Of a stretch of 55,440 nt of DNA, positions 1 through 10,500 are shown in pieces. The stretch is taken from assembly GCA_000717735.1 (NCBI GenBank), contig JOBE01000048.1, forward strand, positions 1 to 55,440, in the 5' to 3' direction. The DNA comes from Streptomyces griseoluteus (GTDB taxonomy: Bacteria; Actinomycetota; Actinomycetes; Streptomycetales; Streptomycetaceae). Under the pieces are notes generated by a model, which worked only from the letters and a program-made list of their open reading frames with translations, was not told the DNA's origin and did no database searches. A program made the position numbers and the translations under genes. Numbering within the stretch: the first letter of the stretch is position 1; every line of letters begins with the position of its first letter.

Positions 1-35
1 GGTCTCGTGGGCTCGGAGATGTGTATAAGAGACAG
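1..35. other. Nextera transposase adapter (not genomic)
   Basis: Bases 2-35 are identical to the Illumina Nextera read-2 adapter: GTCTCGTGGGCTCGG followed at once by the 19-nt Tn5 mosaic end AGATGTGTATAAGAGACAG at 17-35. Base 1 would be the last index base. This is library sequence left on the end of a contig. Genomic sequence starts at 36. Confidence 0.97.
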
Positions 36-136
36 CTCGGAACCCCCGGCTCCCGCCTTACCGGTTTCCGCCCGAGGGTGGCGGTCAGGCAAGATGGGGT
101 GTATCTGCCCACTCACTCCTAGCCGGACGGTTTCTC

Positions 137-1801
<1,665 letters not shown>

Positions 1802-1805
1802 GTCA

Positions 1806-2231
1806 GTGACCAGGCACATCTACAGCTGTCCCCTGCGCTGGTCGGACATGGACGCCTTCGGGCACGTCAACAACGTCGTCTTCCTGCGGTACCTGGAAGA
1901 GGCGCGGATCGACTTCATGTTCCGGCTGGCGCCGGGGGACGGTTCCCCCTCGTTCTCCGGCGGGTCCGTCGTGGCTCGGCACGAGATCGACTACCTGCGG
2001 CCGCTGGTCCACCGGCACGAGCCGGTGACCATCGAGTCCTGGGTCACGAAGATAGGCGCGGCGTCCCTGACGATCGCGTACGAGATCAAGGACCCCGACG
2101 TCACGTACGTACGGGCGGCCACGGTCGTCGTGCCCTTCGACCTGCAGGCGCAGCGCCCCCGGCGGATCACCGCCGAGGAGCGCGGCTTCCTGGAGGAGTA
2201 CGTGGACGACGGGATGACCGTCGCCGCATGA
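1806..2231 (+). CDS. Acyl-CoA thioesterase, hotdog fold (4-hydroxybenzoyl-CoA thioesterase type)
   Basis: A 141-aa single hotdog-domain protein. The N-terminal motif RWSDMDAFGHVNN is the signature of the 4HBT/YbgC thioesterase group, in which the Asp of the D-x-D-x-x-G-H-x-N segment serves thioester hydrolysis. The long hotdog helix follows (VVFLRYLEEARIDF). The C-terminal half carries the expected strand with RPLVHRHEPVTIESWV. The start is GTG at 1806, 4 bp after the ettA stop, so it is probably translated from the same message. Its stop overlaps the next start by 4 bp (ATGA). The natural acyl-CoA cannot be told from sequence. Confidence 0.85.
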   Translation: MTRHIYSCPLRWSDMDAFGHVNNVVFLRYLEEARIDFMFRLAPGDGSPSFSGGSVVARHEIDYLRPLVHRHEPVTIESWVTKIGAASLTIAYEIKDPDVTYVRAATVVVPFDLQAQRPRRITAEERGFLEEYVDDGMTVAA

Positions 2232-2893
2232 CCGTGCTCGCTCCGCTGCACTTCGCCGACCCCAGGGAGGCGGCGGCCCTCGCCGCCTTCCTGGGCCGGC
2301 TCGTCCACTACGACCGGGCCGCCGCCGTCCGCCTCCAGGCGGCCGGCGGAACGCTGGCCGTCTTCGGCCGGCCGCCGTCCTTCGAGGTGCTCGCGATCCG
2401 TACGGCCCGACTCGTCGACGCCGTCGAACTCGACGTCACCGTCTCCGCCGGCGAACTCCTCGAAGGCATCGAGGAGTCGGCGGGCAAGGCCGTCGTGCCG
2501 GACTCCGTCACCGGGCCGCCCTGGACCGGGGTGCTCCCGCCGCGCGCCGGCTGGGCGCCGGTCGCCGGGCTGCCGGGTGCCGCGGACATGCGGGCCGCGG
2601 TCGCCGCGGCCGTCGCCGAGTTCCGGGCGCGGGACGAGGAACTGCCCGAGGAGCGGCGCACCAGGGCAGAGCGTGACCGCATCGGCCACGAGATCTGGTC
2701 CCGGACCCTCGGGCCCACCGGGCTCCCGCTCCGGGCCGTGCACGCCGCCCAGTCGCTGGGCTTCCTGCCGCCCACGCGGGAGGAGTCGCCGGTCGCGCTG
2801 TTCGCCGCAGGACCGTGGCTGCGGCTGCGCACCCCGTACGGCTCGATCGCGCTGCGCACCGTACCGCTGTCCCTGGCCGTCACCCCCCGCTGA
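2228..2893 (+). CDS. Conserved hypothetical protein next to thioesterase
   Basis: I do not recognise this 221-aa protein. It starts at an ATG overlapping the thioesterase stop by 4 bp, so the two are translationally coupled and probably functionally linked. It has no signal peptide, membrane segment or metal motif. It is rich in Ala and Arg, with a predicted helical middle (DMRAAVAAAVAEFRARDEE, then RTRAERDRIGHEIWSRTL). The C-terminal part (LRAVHAAQSLGFLPP, then PWLRLRTPYGSIALR) looks like a compact alpha/beta domain. A hairpin follows 20 bp after the stop, which ends the ettA-thioesterase-hypothetical unit. Confidence 0.75.
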   Translation: MTVLAPLHFADPREAAALAAFLGRLVHYDRAAAVRLQAAGGTLAVFGRPPSFEVLAIRTARLVDAVELDVTVSAGELLEGIEESAGKAVVPDSVTGPPWTGVLPPRAGWAPVAGLPGAADMRAAVAAAVAEFRARDEELPEERRTRAERDRIGHEIWSRTLGPTGLPLRAVHAAQSLGFLPPTREESPVALFAAGPWLRLRTPYGSIALRTVPLSLAVTPR

Positions 2894-2899
2894 GCGGCT

Positions 2900-2953
2900 A
2901 GGACCTGTCTTTCGGATCAGGCCGCGCTCGGCCTGATCCAAACGAGAGACCCT
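2900..2953. repeat. 54-bp inverted-repeat remnant related to the MITE ends
   Basis: The left end, AGGACCTGTCTTTCGGATCA (2900-2919), and the right end, TGATCCAAACGAGAGACCCT (2934-2953), form an imperfect inverted repeat with 15 of 20 positions matching. Both resemble the 20-bp terminal repeat of the element at 55199-55397 (AGGGCCTGTCCGGCGGATCA). Almost no internal sequence is left. I read it as an internally deleted end-to-end remnant of a related element. The last bases reach into the stop codon (2952-2954) of the minus-strand gene. Confidence 0.55.
2914..2939. terminator. Bidirectional hairpin between convergent genes
   Basis: The 10-bp perfect stem GGATCAGGCC (2914-2923) / GGCCTGATCC (2930-2939) has a 6-nt loop. 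It lies between the 3' ends of the plus-strand gene ending at 2893 and the minus-strand gene ending at 2952. A T/A-rich shoulder on both sides (CTTT before, AAAC after) suits a two-way terminator. Confidence 0.7.
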
Positions 2954-3581
2954 ATCTCCGGCGCCCCGTGCGGCCCTTCCGCACGGGCGTCGGACTGCTC
3001 TCCGCACGGCTGACGTGCCGCGCCCCCGCCGTCGCGGCGGTCAGCGTGAGAACGGCCAGGAACGCCGGGAGCCATGGCGAGTTCGAGCCCTCCAGCGCCG
3101 GATCCACCCTCCGCCGCGGATCGTAGGCCACCCGGACCGTCGCGCCGTCCGGGGCGATCCGGCGGTCCTCCGCGAGGGTCGACGGGTAGCCGCCCGGGCA
3201 GCGCAGGGTGTGGTGGTAGAGCGTCGTGTCGAGGCCGCCGTCGAAGATCGCCTCGTGGTGCTCCCCGGTGACCTTCACGACGACGCACGCGGCGACCTCC
3301 CCGCGCGCGGCCGCCTGGTCCACCGCGGCCGCCGTCAGGAGCAGCCCGCCGGCCAGCGCGAGCGCGCCGAAGAAGCCCAGGTTGCCGGTGACGAGGAGGA
3401 AGTACGTCACCCCCGCGGCGGCGATGGCCGTCCCGCCGACCGAGACCGCGACCGTGGTGGACGGTGCCGTGTCGCCCCCGAAGCACCAGGCCGCCCAGAC
3501 GGCCAGCGCGACCGCGCAGACCGCCGGCAGGAACATGGCCACCCGGGCCCGCCGTGCCTTGCGCGCTGACCTCGATGACAT
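2952..3581 (-). CDS. Small membrane protein, DUF3592-like
   Basis: A 209-aa protein, apparently with four hydrophobic segments. Two lie near the N-terminus (VAMFLPAVCAVALAVWAAW and a Gly/Ala-rich one containing TYFLLV), followed closely by a third (FFGALALAGGLLLTAAA). A soluble beta-type domain of about 75 residues comes next (CVVVKVTGEH to VRVAYDPRRRV), and a last segment precedes a basic tail. This layout resembles DUF3592-type proteins; that is my inference. ATG at 3581 is chosen because GGGGGTGG sits 5 bp upstream; in-frame GTG codons at 3587 and 3590 are alternatives. It follows the ABC ATPase by about 36 bp on the same strand and may be the last gene of that operon. Its stop codon is made partly from the edge of the inverted-repeat remnant. 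Confidence 0.7.
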   Translation of the reverse strand: MSSRSARKARRARVAMFLPAVCAVALAVWAAWCFGGDTAPSTTVAVSVGGTAIAAAGVTYFLLVTGNLGFFGALALAGGLLLTAAAVDQAAARGEVAACVVVKVTGEHHEAIFDGGLDTTLYHHTLRCPGGYPSTLAEDRRIAPDGATVRVAYDPRRRVDPALEGSNSPWLPAFLAVLTLTAATAGARHVSRAESSPTPVRKGRTGRRR

Positions 3582-3617
3582 GGACACCACCCCCAGAGGG
3601 GGACGCAGGGCACCCCG

Positions 3618-4583
3618 TCAGCGTTCCGCGTCGTCCGGCCAGATCCCGATGTGGTCCTGCTCCAGTTCCAGGGCCACCCGGTGCTCCATGCCGAGGGCCT
3701 GCGTGTACTCCGCGGGGAGCTGGAGCCGGCCCGCGCGGTCGAGCATCGCGTACTCCCGTGCCACCAGCGACTCCTGGCCCTGTTCGTCGACCTCGGTGCG
3801 GCGCAGTACCTCCGAGGAGGTGCGGCCGTCGCGGATGGCGACCGTGCGGCGTACCTCGGAGGCGACCGCCTGGTCGTGGGTGACGATCACGATCGTCGTG
3901 CCCAGTTCGTCGTTGGCACGGCGGAAGGCCGCGAAGACCTGCTCGCCGGTGGCCGAGTCCAGCTCGCCCGTCGGCTCGTCGGCGAGGAGCACGGCCGGGT
4001 TGTTGGCCAGGGCGACCGCGATGGCCACCCGCTGCTGCTGGCCGCCGGACAGCTGGTGCGGGCGCCGGTCGCGGGCGTCGGCGATGTCCAGCATCGCGAG
4101 CAGTTCCTCGGCCCGTTCCGCCTTCCGCTTCGAGCGGCCCCGCAACTGCATGGGGAGCGCCACGTTCTGCGCTGCCGTCAGGTAGGGGAGGAGGTTGCGG
4201 GCGGTCTGCTGCCAGACGAAGCCGACGATCTCGCGCCGGTAGCGCAGCCGTGCCTTGGCGTCCATCGCGACCAGGTCGCACCCGGCGACCCTGGCCGCTC
4301 CGGCGGTCGGCACGTCCAGGCCCGCGAGGACGTTCATGAGCGTCGACTTGCCGGAGCCGGAGGCGCCGACCAGGGCCATCAGCTCGCCCTCCTTCACCAG
4401 CAGGTCGAGCCCCTGGAGGGCTTGCACCTCCACTCCGTCCGTGGTGAAGATCCGGACCAGCCGGTCGCAGGCGATGAGCGCGTCATGGCCGTACGAGGGC
4501 CGGTCGCGCCGCGCGGTCGCCCGCCGCTCCAGCTCCTCCAGGGACGTGGCCGCGGGGCCCGTCCCGGTCTCGGTCTTCGTCAT
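3618..4583 (-). CDS. MacB/LolD-type ABC transporter ATPase with C-terminal AbrB-like domain
   Basis: A 321-aa ATPase for the two FtsX-type permeases upstream. Visible motifs are Walker A GASGSGKST, Q-loop FVWQQTARNLLPYL, signature LSGGQQQRVAIA, Walker B VLLADEPTGELD and switch His IVTHDQ. After the ABC domain the protein continues for about 50 residues (273-321). This tail contains LDRAGRLQLPAEYTQALGM and then VALELEQDHIGIWP. It closely follows the SpoVT/AbrB (MazE/MraZ-like) pattern of DxxGRxxLPxxxxxxLG-hydrophobic strand. That fusion is unusual for this family. ATG at 4583 has GGAG upstream and overlaps the permease stop by 4 bp (ATGA), so it is coupled to it. Confidence 0.9.
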   Translation of the reverse strand: MTKTETGTGPAATSLEELERRATARRDRPSYGHDALIACDRLVRIFTTDGVEVQALQGLDLLVKEGELMALVGASGSGKSTLMNVLAGLDVPTAGAARVAGCDLVAMDAKARLRYRREIVGFVWQQTARNLLPYLTAAQNVALPMQLRGRSKRKAERAEELLAMLDIADARDRRPHQLSGGQQQRVAIAVALANNPAVLLADEPTGELDSATGEQVFAAFRRANDELGTTIVIVTHDQAVASEVRRTVAIRDGRTSSEVLRRTEVDEQGQESLVAREYAMLDRAGRLQLPAEYTQALGMEHRVALELEQDHIGIWPDDAER

Positions 4584-7522
4584 CGTGGGTCTCCTGCCCT
4601 GAGTTCCTTGATCGAGCCCTTGCGCCCCGCCCACCAGGCCTGTCCTGCCGCCGCCGCCCCGGTCAGGAGCACGACCGCGAGCGCGGGCACCAGCAGCGAC
4701 CACGGGTCCGCCCGCAGCGGCGCGCCGTCCAGCGGCACCATCCCCGGCGCCGTCGCGAACGCGAGCCGGAACAGGTCGATGCCCGGGGCGAGCAGCGGCA
4801 CCGTCGCCCAGCCGACCAGCGTGCCGCCGAGTGCCGCGAGGACCGCCTGCGGCACCGCTTCGAGTCCGAGCAGCCGCCGTCCCTGCTTCCGGGTCAGGCC
4901 CATCGTCCGCAGCCGGGAGAGGAGCACGGTCCGCTCGGGCGCGCTCTGCATGAGGGAGAGAAGGACCGCCACCACGGCGAACCCGGCGCCCGCGCCGATC
5001 GCGCCCAGGTAGATCCGCTCGGCGCCCGACTGGATCGGCGAGTCGACGAAGCCGGCCCGTTCCTCGGTCCGCATCGAGACCAGGAGCGCGTCGGACCTCG
5101 CCTTCACCACGGCCCGCAGCGCGGCCCCGTTCGTCGGCCCGGTGACGAGCAGCGTCGTGGGCGCCGGGTGGGTGAGGTCGGCGGCGTTGACGAGGAGGAA
5201 GTCGGTGTCGGACAGGGCCGGCGTCGCCGACCGGACGGCGACCACCTTCACGCGGAACACGCCTGCCGCCGACACGATGTCCTGCGGCGCGTCGCCGAGC
5301 CGTTCGGCGACCGCGGGAGAGGCGATGACGGGCAGCACCCGCTGCGTGTCGGCCGCCACGTCGGGGCCGCCCTTGCCCGTCGACGCGAGCAGCCCCGCCG
5401 GGAAGGCGCCGGTACCGGACCGGCCGGCGAGCCGGGTGTAGGAGTCCGGTTCGACGCCCACGAGCGGCGCGCTCGTCGGCTGGGCCTCGGCGTCCTCGGC
5501 GTACGGCAACGACACCCCGTACTCGATCTGCACCGGCGCCACGTCCCGTACCCCCGCCGTACCGCGCACCGCGTCGGTCAGACCGGCCGGCAGCGGCGTC
5601 CACGCCACCGAGCCGTCGACCCGCGCGTCCGCGCCGGTCGCCACGAGCGCGGCCCGGTCGCGGGCCTCGGCGACGCCGGCCAGGACGGAGCCGCCGAAGG
5701 CCGCCGTGGTCAGCGCGAGGACGAGGGCGAGCAGCGGGAGCGTTCCGGCGGCGGAGGAGCGGCCGGCGCGGGCCAGGGCCAGCGGGCCGACCGCCCCGCG
5801 CAGCCGGCGGACCGGCCGGCCGAGCCACCGCAGCGGCAGGGGGTAGATGCGGATGAGGAGCGTGGCGGCGATCAGGCCGACGAGCACCGGGGCCGCGCTC
5901 ACGAGATGGTCGCCCGATTCGCCGGTGCCGCGCAGCCGCAGTGAGACGACCGCGCCCACGGCGAGGACGAGCAGGGTGAGTTCGACGACCGTACGGCGTG
6001 CGGAGGGACGTGCGGTGAGCAGGTCGTCGCGCCCGCCGTGCAGGCGCGGGCGCCGGTGCCGGACGACCGCCCGCAGCGGCAGGACCAGCATGGCGAGCAG
6101 GGCGACGGCGGAGGCGGCGAGCAGGGAGGGGAGCAGCGGGATGCCCGCGGCCCCGGCGGCGGCCCCCGCGGCCTCGGCCCCGGCCGGTCCGGTTGCCGGC
6201 GCGTCGGCCGCCGGCGCCCGTACGGTCGCCACCGCGAGCCACAGGGCGAGAGCGGTGGCGGGCATGACGACCGCCGAGGTCTCGCCGAGCAGCCGCAGAC
6301 CGATGCCGGTGAGCGAGGCTCCGCGCGAGCGGATCAGGGCCAGCTCGCCGTCCCTGCGGGTGACGAAGAGGCCGCCGGTCATGGCGAGGACGACCGCCGC
6401 GACCGCGCCGATCCCGAAGACGGCGACGGCCACGACCGGATTGATCGCGTCACGGGTCGCCCGGTACGAGTCGACGATCGTGTCGAGTTCGGTGGCGAGT
6501 GCGCCGGTGGGCCCCACGACCTGGCGCATCCTGACGAGATCGGGGCCGGCGGCCGCCGAGTCGAGCGCGGCGGCGAGCCGGTCGGTGTCGCGGCCCGTGA
6601 GGTGGCCGTACGTGGGCATGAGCCGGACGAAGACCTCGGGCTCGCCGGTGGTGGCGAGCAGTCCGGGCGCCGAGGTGGGGGAGACGAGCAGTGCCGCCTG
6701 CCAGTAGTGCTTGACTTCGAGCCCGACCTGCCTGGCGGCGAGCGCCGGGGTGTGGAGCAGCGGCTCCACGGCCCAGTACGGGCTCCCGGGGCCGCGCGGC
6801 TCCACGATCCCGGTGACCGTGACGCTGATCGGCTCCGCGATGCCCCTGCTCGGTACGTGCACGACGGAACCGGGCTTCAGGCGCAGGGACGCGGCGGTCT
6901 TCGGGGTCACCACCGCCTCCGGCGCGCGGGCCGTGCCCGCGGGGAGGCGGCCCTTCCGCAGCGTCGCGTGCCGGGTCAGGTCGGACGGTGAGGAGAGCAC
7001 GAACTCGGGCTGGAGGCCGTCCGGCCGGGGCAGCCACGGGTCGAGGCCGTTGACCCGCTTGACCGTGCGGACCCCCTGGACGGATTGTTCCGGATCGGTG
7101 CGCAGCGGCTCGGGCACCAGGGCCCTCACCTTGTCGCGCTGTTCCTTGAGGACGGCCGGGGCCAGGCCCGCCTCGCGTTCGGCCGGGTCGAGCTCCGGTC
7201 CGGGCGGCGAGGCGGTCAGTTCGAGGACGCTGTTCCGGGCCGCGGCGGTCCGGATGTCGTGCCGCAGGCCCTCGGTCTCGTACGCGTCCACGGCACGCGG
7301 CAGCGCGGCGGCGAGATACGCGGTGACCAGGACCAGGAGGGCGAGGAAGACGGCGGCCCAGGGCGCGGTCCGCAGCCGGGTCCGCACCCAGGGCGCGGCG
7401 GCGCGGGCGGGCTTCTCGGACCGGGGCCGTGGCATGTCGGGGGCCTTTCTGCGTACGTGGGGCACGGCGGGGGACTCCTCACCCACGCCGGCCGCCTCGG
7501 GGTTCTCGTCCGCCGCCGGCAT
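4580..7522 (-). CDS. FtsX-type ABC transporter permease (second of pair)
   Basis: A 980-aa integral membrane protein of the MacB/FtsX superfamily. A cytoplasmic, charged N-terminus is followed by a first membrane helix (WAAVFLALLVLVTAYLAAAL), then a large extracytoplasmic domain. Next come a first FtsX core (helices around IGAVAAVVLAMTGGLFVTRR, then GELALIRSRGASLTGIGLRLL) and a second near the C-terminus (AIGAGAGFAVVAVLLSLMQ to LAALGGTLVGWATVPLL). Duplicated FtsX cores are normal in the long actinobacterial members. ATG at 7522 overlaps the preceding permease stop by 4 bp and has AGGGGG about 8 bp upstream. Its own stop overlaps the ATPase start, so the three genes form one coupled unit. Substrate unknown; the family exports lipids, lipoproteins or peptides, or acts mechanically at the envelope. 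Confidence 0.88.
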   Translation of the reverse strand: MPAADENPEAAGVGEESPAVPHVRRKAPDMPRPRSEKPARAAAPWVRTRLRTAPWAAVFLALLVLVTAYLAAALPRAVDAYETEGLRHDIRTAAARNSVLELTASPPGPELDPAEREAGLAPAVLKEQRDKVRALVPEPLRTDPEQSVQGVRTVKRVNGLDPWLPRPDGLQPEFVLSSPSDLTRHATLRKGRLPAGTARAPEAVVTPKTAASLRLKPGSVVHVPSRGIAEPISVTVTGIVEPRGPGSPYWAVEPLLHTPALAARQVGLEVKHYWQAALLVSPTSAPGLLATTGEPEVFVRLMPTYGHLTGRDTDRLAAALDSAAAGPDLVRMRQVVGPTGALATELDTIVDSYRATRDAINPVVAVAVFGIGAVAAVVLAMTGGLFVTRRDGELALIRSRGASLTGIGLRLLGETSAVVMPATALALWLAVATVRAPAADAPATGPAGAEAAGAAAGAAGIPLLPSLLAASAVALLAMLVLPLRAVVRHRRPRLHGGRDDLLTARPSARRTVVELTLLVLAVGAVVSLRLRGTGESGDHLVSAAPVLVGLIAATLLIRIYPLPLRWLGRPVRRLRGAVGPLALARAGRSSAAGTLPLLALVLALTTAAFGGSVLAGVAEARDRAALVATGADARVDGSVAWTPLPAGLTDAVRGTAGVRDVAPVQIEYGVSLPYAEDAEAQPTSAPLVGVEPDSYTRLAGRSGTGAFPAGLLASTGKGGPDVAADTQRVLPVIASPAVAERLGDAPQDIVSAAGVFRVKVVAVRSATPALSDTDFLLVNAADLTHPAPTTLLVTGPTNGAALRAVVKARSDALLVSMRTEERAGFVDSPIQSGAERIYLGAIGAGAGFAVVAVLLSLMQSAPERTVLLSRLRTMGLTRKQGRRLLGLEAVPQAVLAALGGTLVGWATVPLLAPGIDLFRLAFATAPGMVPLDGAPLRADPWSLLVPALAVVLLTGAAAAGQAWWAGRKGSIKELRAGDPR

Positions 7523-10500
7523 CAGTGGTCCCCCTGGTGGCGCAGCGTCACGACCGGGTCGGCGGGGCGGAGGGCGATCACCGCGACGATGGCGAGCGGC
7601 AGCGCGGCGACGCCGGCCAGCAGCAGCGCCATCTGGCCGAGGGGCAGTTCGACCAGGACCGGCGGGACGGGCCGGGCGGCCTGGCCGGTCAGGACGACGA
7701 GCGGGACGACGGCGCGGGCGAGCAGGGTGCCGAGGCCGCCGCCGACGAGCAGGCCGATGCCGATGAGCAGCCCCTGTTCGGCGGCGATCAGCCGGGCGAG
7801 GCGGCGGCGTGGCGTGCCGAGCGCCCGCAGCACCCCGAACTCGGCGGACCGTTCCCGCATCGCACCGGCCGAGCCGACCGCGAAGCCGACGGCGGCGAGC
7901 GCCGCGGCCGCGGCGGCGACCCCCATCAGGGCGGCGTTGGGGCCCGCGCCGAGCGGGTCGCCGAGAAGCTCGGCGGCGATCTCGTCGCGTACGAGGATCT
8001 GCGCGGGGTCCGCGTCGGGCCGGGCGCGCAGGGCCGCGGCGACCTCGTCCGCCCGGCCGGGTGCGACGGCCAGCCACCATTCGTTGGGCGGCACGGCCGA
8101 GACGGTGTCCGTGTCCGCGGCCAGGAACCGGTTGACGGACGCCAGGTCGAGCAGGATCGTGCCGCCGTCGTCGGGGGTCGCGGCGGAGCCGGTCACCGAG
8201 ACCGTCCGGGCGCCGGGGCCGGTGGTGGGGAGTTCGTCGACGACGCGTTCGACGAAGGCCTTGACGCGAGCGCCGCCGACGGAGACCTCGATCAGTTCGC
8301 CGGGCTCGGCGCCGGTCGCCGCCATGAAGGCCGCGGTGGCCACGGCCGGCAGCCGGTCGGGTGCCTTCGGTCCGGGCGCGGCGGTCCGCAGGGCGTACTC
8401 CTCGGTGTCCCAGAAGAACTCTCCGCGGGGCGTGCCGGTGAGCGCGAACGACAGGGCGTACGGGGCGGGCCGGCCGCCGGGGCCCGCGGTGCCGGGAACA
8501 CCGGGCGTCGGCTTACCGCCCGTAGGGGTGCCGTACCTGGTCTGCCCGAAGGAGTGCGTCCAGCGGGCGAGGACCTGCCCGGGGGCGTGGACTCGCTCGC
8601 CGCCGTCGGCGCCGACGGCGGCGAACCGTTCGACGTGGAGGGTCTGCGTGCGGTTCTCGCCGTCGTCGATGCGGCCCGTGAGCTCCAGGCCGGTGAGGGT
8701 GAGGAGCCCGGCGGAGCCGCGGTTCCCCCCGGCGCCGGGGGCGGATGCCAGGGCGTCGAGGTCGAGGGTCAGCCGGTGCGTCCTGCCGTCGTCGGGCAGC
8801 TGCCCCAGGACCTGCCGGTACGGGACGCTGCCCGGGTCCTCCAGGACGGCCGTGACCTGGGCGGCGCCGGCGGGTACGGCGAGCCGCAGGTCGACGGTGA
8901 GGCCGCGGGTCCCGGCGGGCAGCGGGAGGCCGGCGCGGGTGGTGGCCCGGGGGACGAGCGGGGCGAGCAGGGAGCGGACGGGGACGTCGGCGAGGTCGGG
9001 GCGCAGCAGCAGTCCGGCGGCGGCGTCGCGGGTGTCCATGGCCAGGACGGTCGCGTTCTTCCCGGACACGTCCATGCTGGTGCGGAACGCGGGGGCCACC
9101 GCGCGGACACCGGGTACGGCGGCCAGCTGCGCGGTGTCCGTGGGGCCGCCGGGCCCCGCGCCGAGGACGCGGACGTCCGCGCCGGCGCGGAAGTCGGCCT
9201 GGTCGCGCTGCGAACGTTCCCACGAGCCGCTCTGCCCGATGGCCAGCATGCCCATCGCCATGGCGAGGACGAGCAGGAGGACGGGGCCGGCGCCGCGCAG
9301 CGGCCGGCGGCTGAACTGCCAGCCGGCGAGCGCGGCGGAGAGCCCGCGCCCGCCGGCCGCGCGCCGCTCGGCGAGCTTGGCGGCGGGCGGCAGCAGACGC
9401 AGCGTCAGGACGGTGCCGGCGAGCAGCGCGAGGGCGGGCGCCACGATGAGTACGGGGTCGACGGAGCCGCCGCCGGACCCTTCGGCGCCGAGGGTGCCGC
9501 CCGTCGCGGAGGGGCGCCGCAACTGCCAGTACGCGACGGCGGCGACGGCAAGCAGACCGAGGTCGGCCCCGGCCCGTACGGGACCGGGCAGCGCCGCCGA
9601 GCGGCCCTTGCGCAGCGGGACGACGGAGCCGTCCCCCGCGGCGAGCGCGGGCGCGACGACGGCCGCCGCGCAGCACAGGGCCACGGCGGCGGCGACCAGC
9701 CACACCTGGAGCGACGGCGTCGTGTCGAGCCGGACACCGAGGGAGGAGAACGCGGAACGCTCGGCGAAGAGCCGGGTCAGCGGTCCCGAGAGGAGCGGGG
9801 CGGCGAGCGCGGCGGGCAGGGCGAGCAGCAGCGCCTCGGTGGCGGCGAGGCCGGCGATCCGGCGCCGTGAACCGCCGCGGGCCCGCAGCAGCGTGGTCTC
9901 CGCGGCGCGTTCGGTGCTGAGCAGCCGGGCGACGAGCAGCAGCGCGTACGCGGCGAGGAGCACCAGCTGGACGGCGACGATCAGCAGGGTGGAGCGGGAG
10001 ACGAGCAGGGCCCGCTGGGTCTGTTCGAGGACGGTGGGGAGCGCGGTGGACGCGGCGACCGTCGTACCGAGGCGGTCGCCGGCCCCGACCAGCGCCTTCG
10101 GGCCCTCGGTCGCCGTGGCGCGCAGGGTGTCGATGCGGTCGGTGGTGACGCCGGTGAAGTCGGCGGAGCCCAGCCAGGACGTGTCGCCGCGGCTCAGCGC
10201 TCCCGAGGTCATGACGGCCGGGTCGACGAGCAGCGGCCCGTACGTCGTGAACGCGACGGTCCGCACGCCACGGCCGCCGGCGGGATCCAGCCGCCAGTAC
10301 AGGTCATGGGTGTCGACGGGCCGGTAGACGCCGGTGATCCGGGCCTTGACCCGCCGCCGGTCGTCGAGCCGGTCGCCCAGGTCGAGCACGGTCCCGGGGG
10401 CGACCCCCAGCCGCCGCGCCGCCTCTTCGGGCAGCGCCGTCTCGATCACACCGGCCGTCCGGGTGGCCGAGGGCCAGGCGCCCCGGACCAGGGCGAGCCG

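Noticed and set aside
7085..10327. Kilobase-long plus-strand frame opposite the FtsX permease
   Set aside because: Shadow frame with Arg/Ser/Ala/Pro-biased composition and no domain. The minus-strand frame has coherent FtsX motifs.
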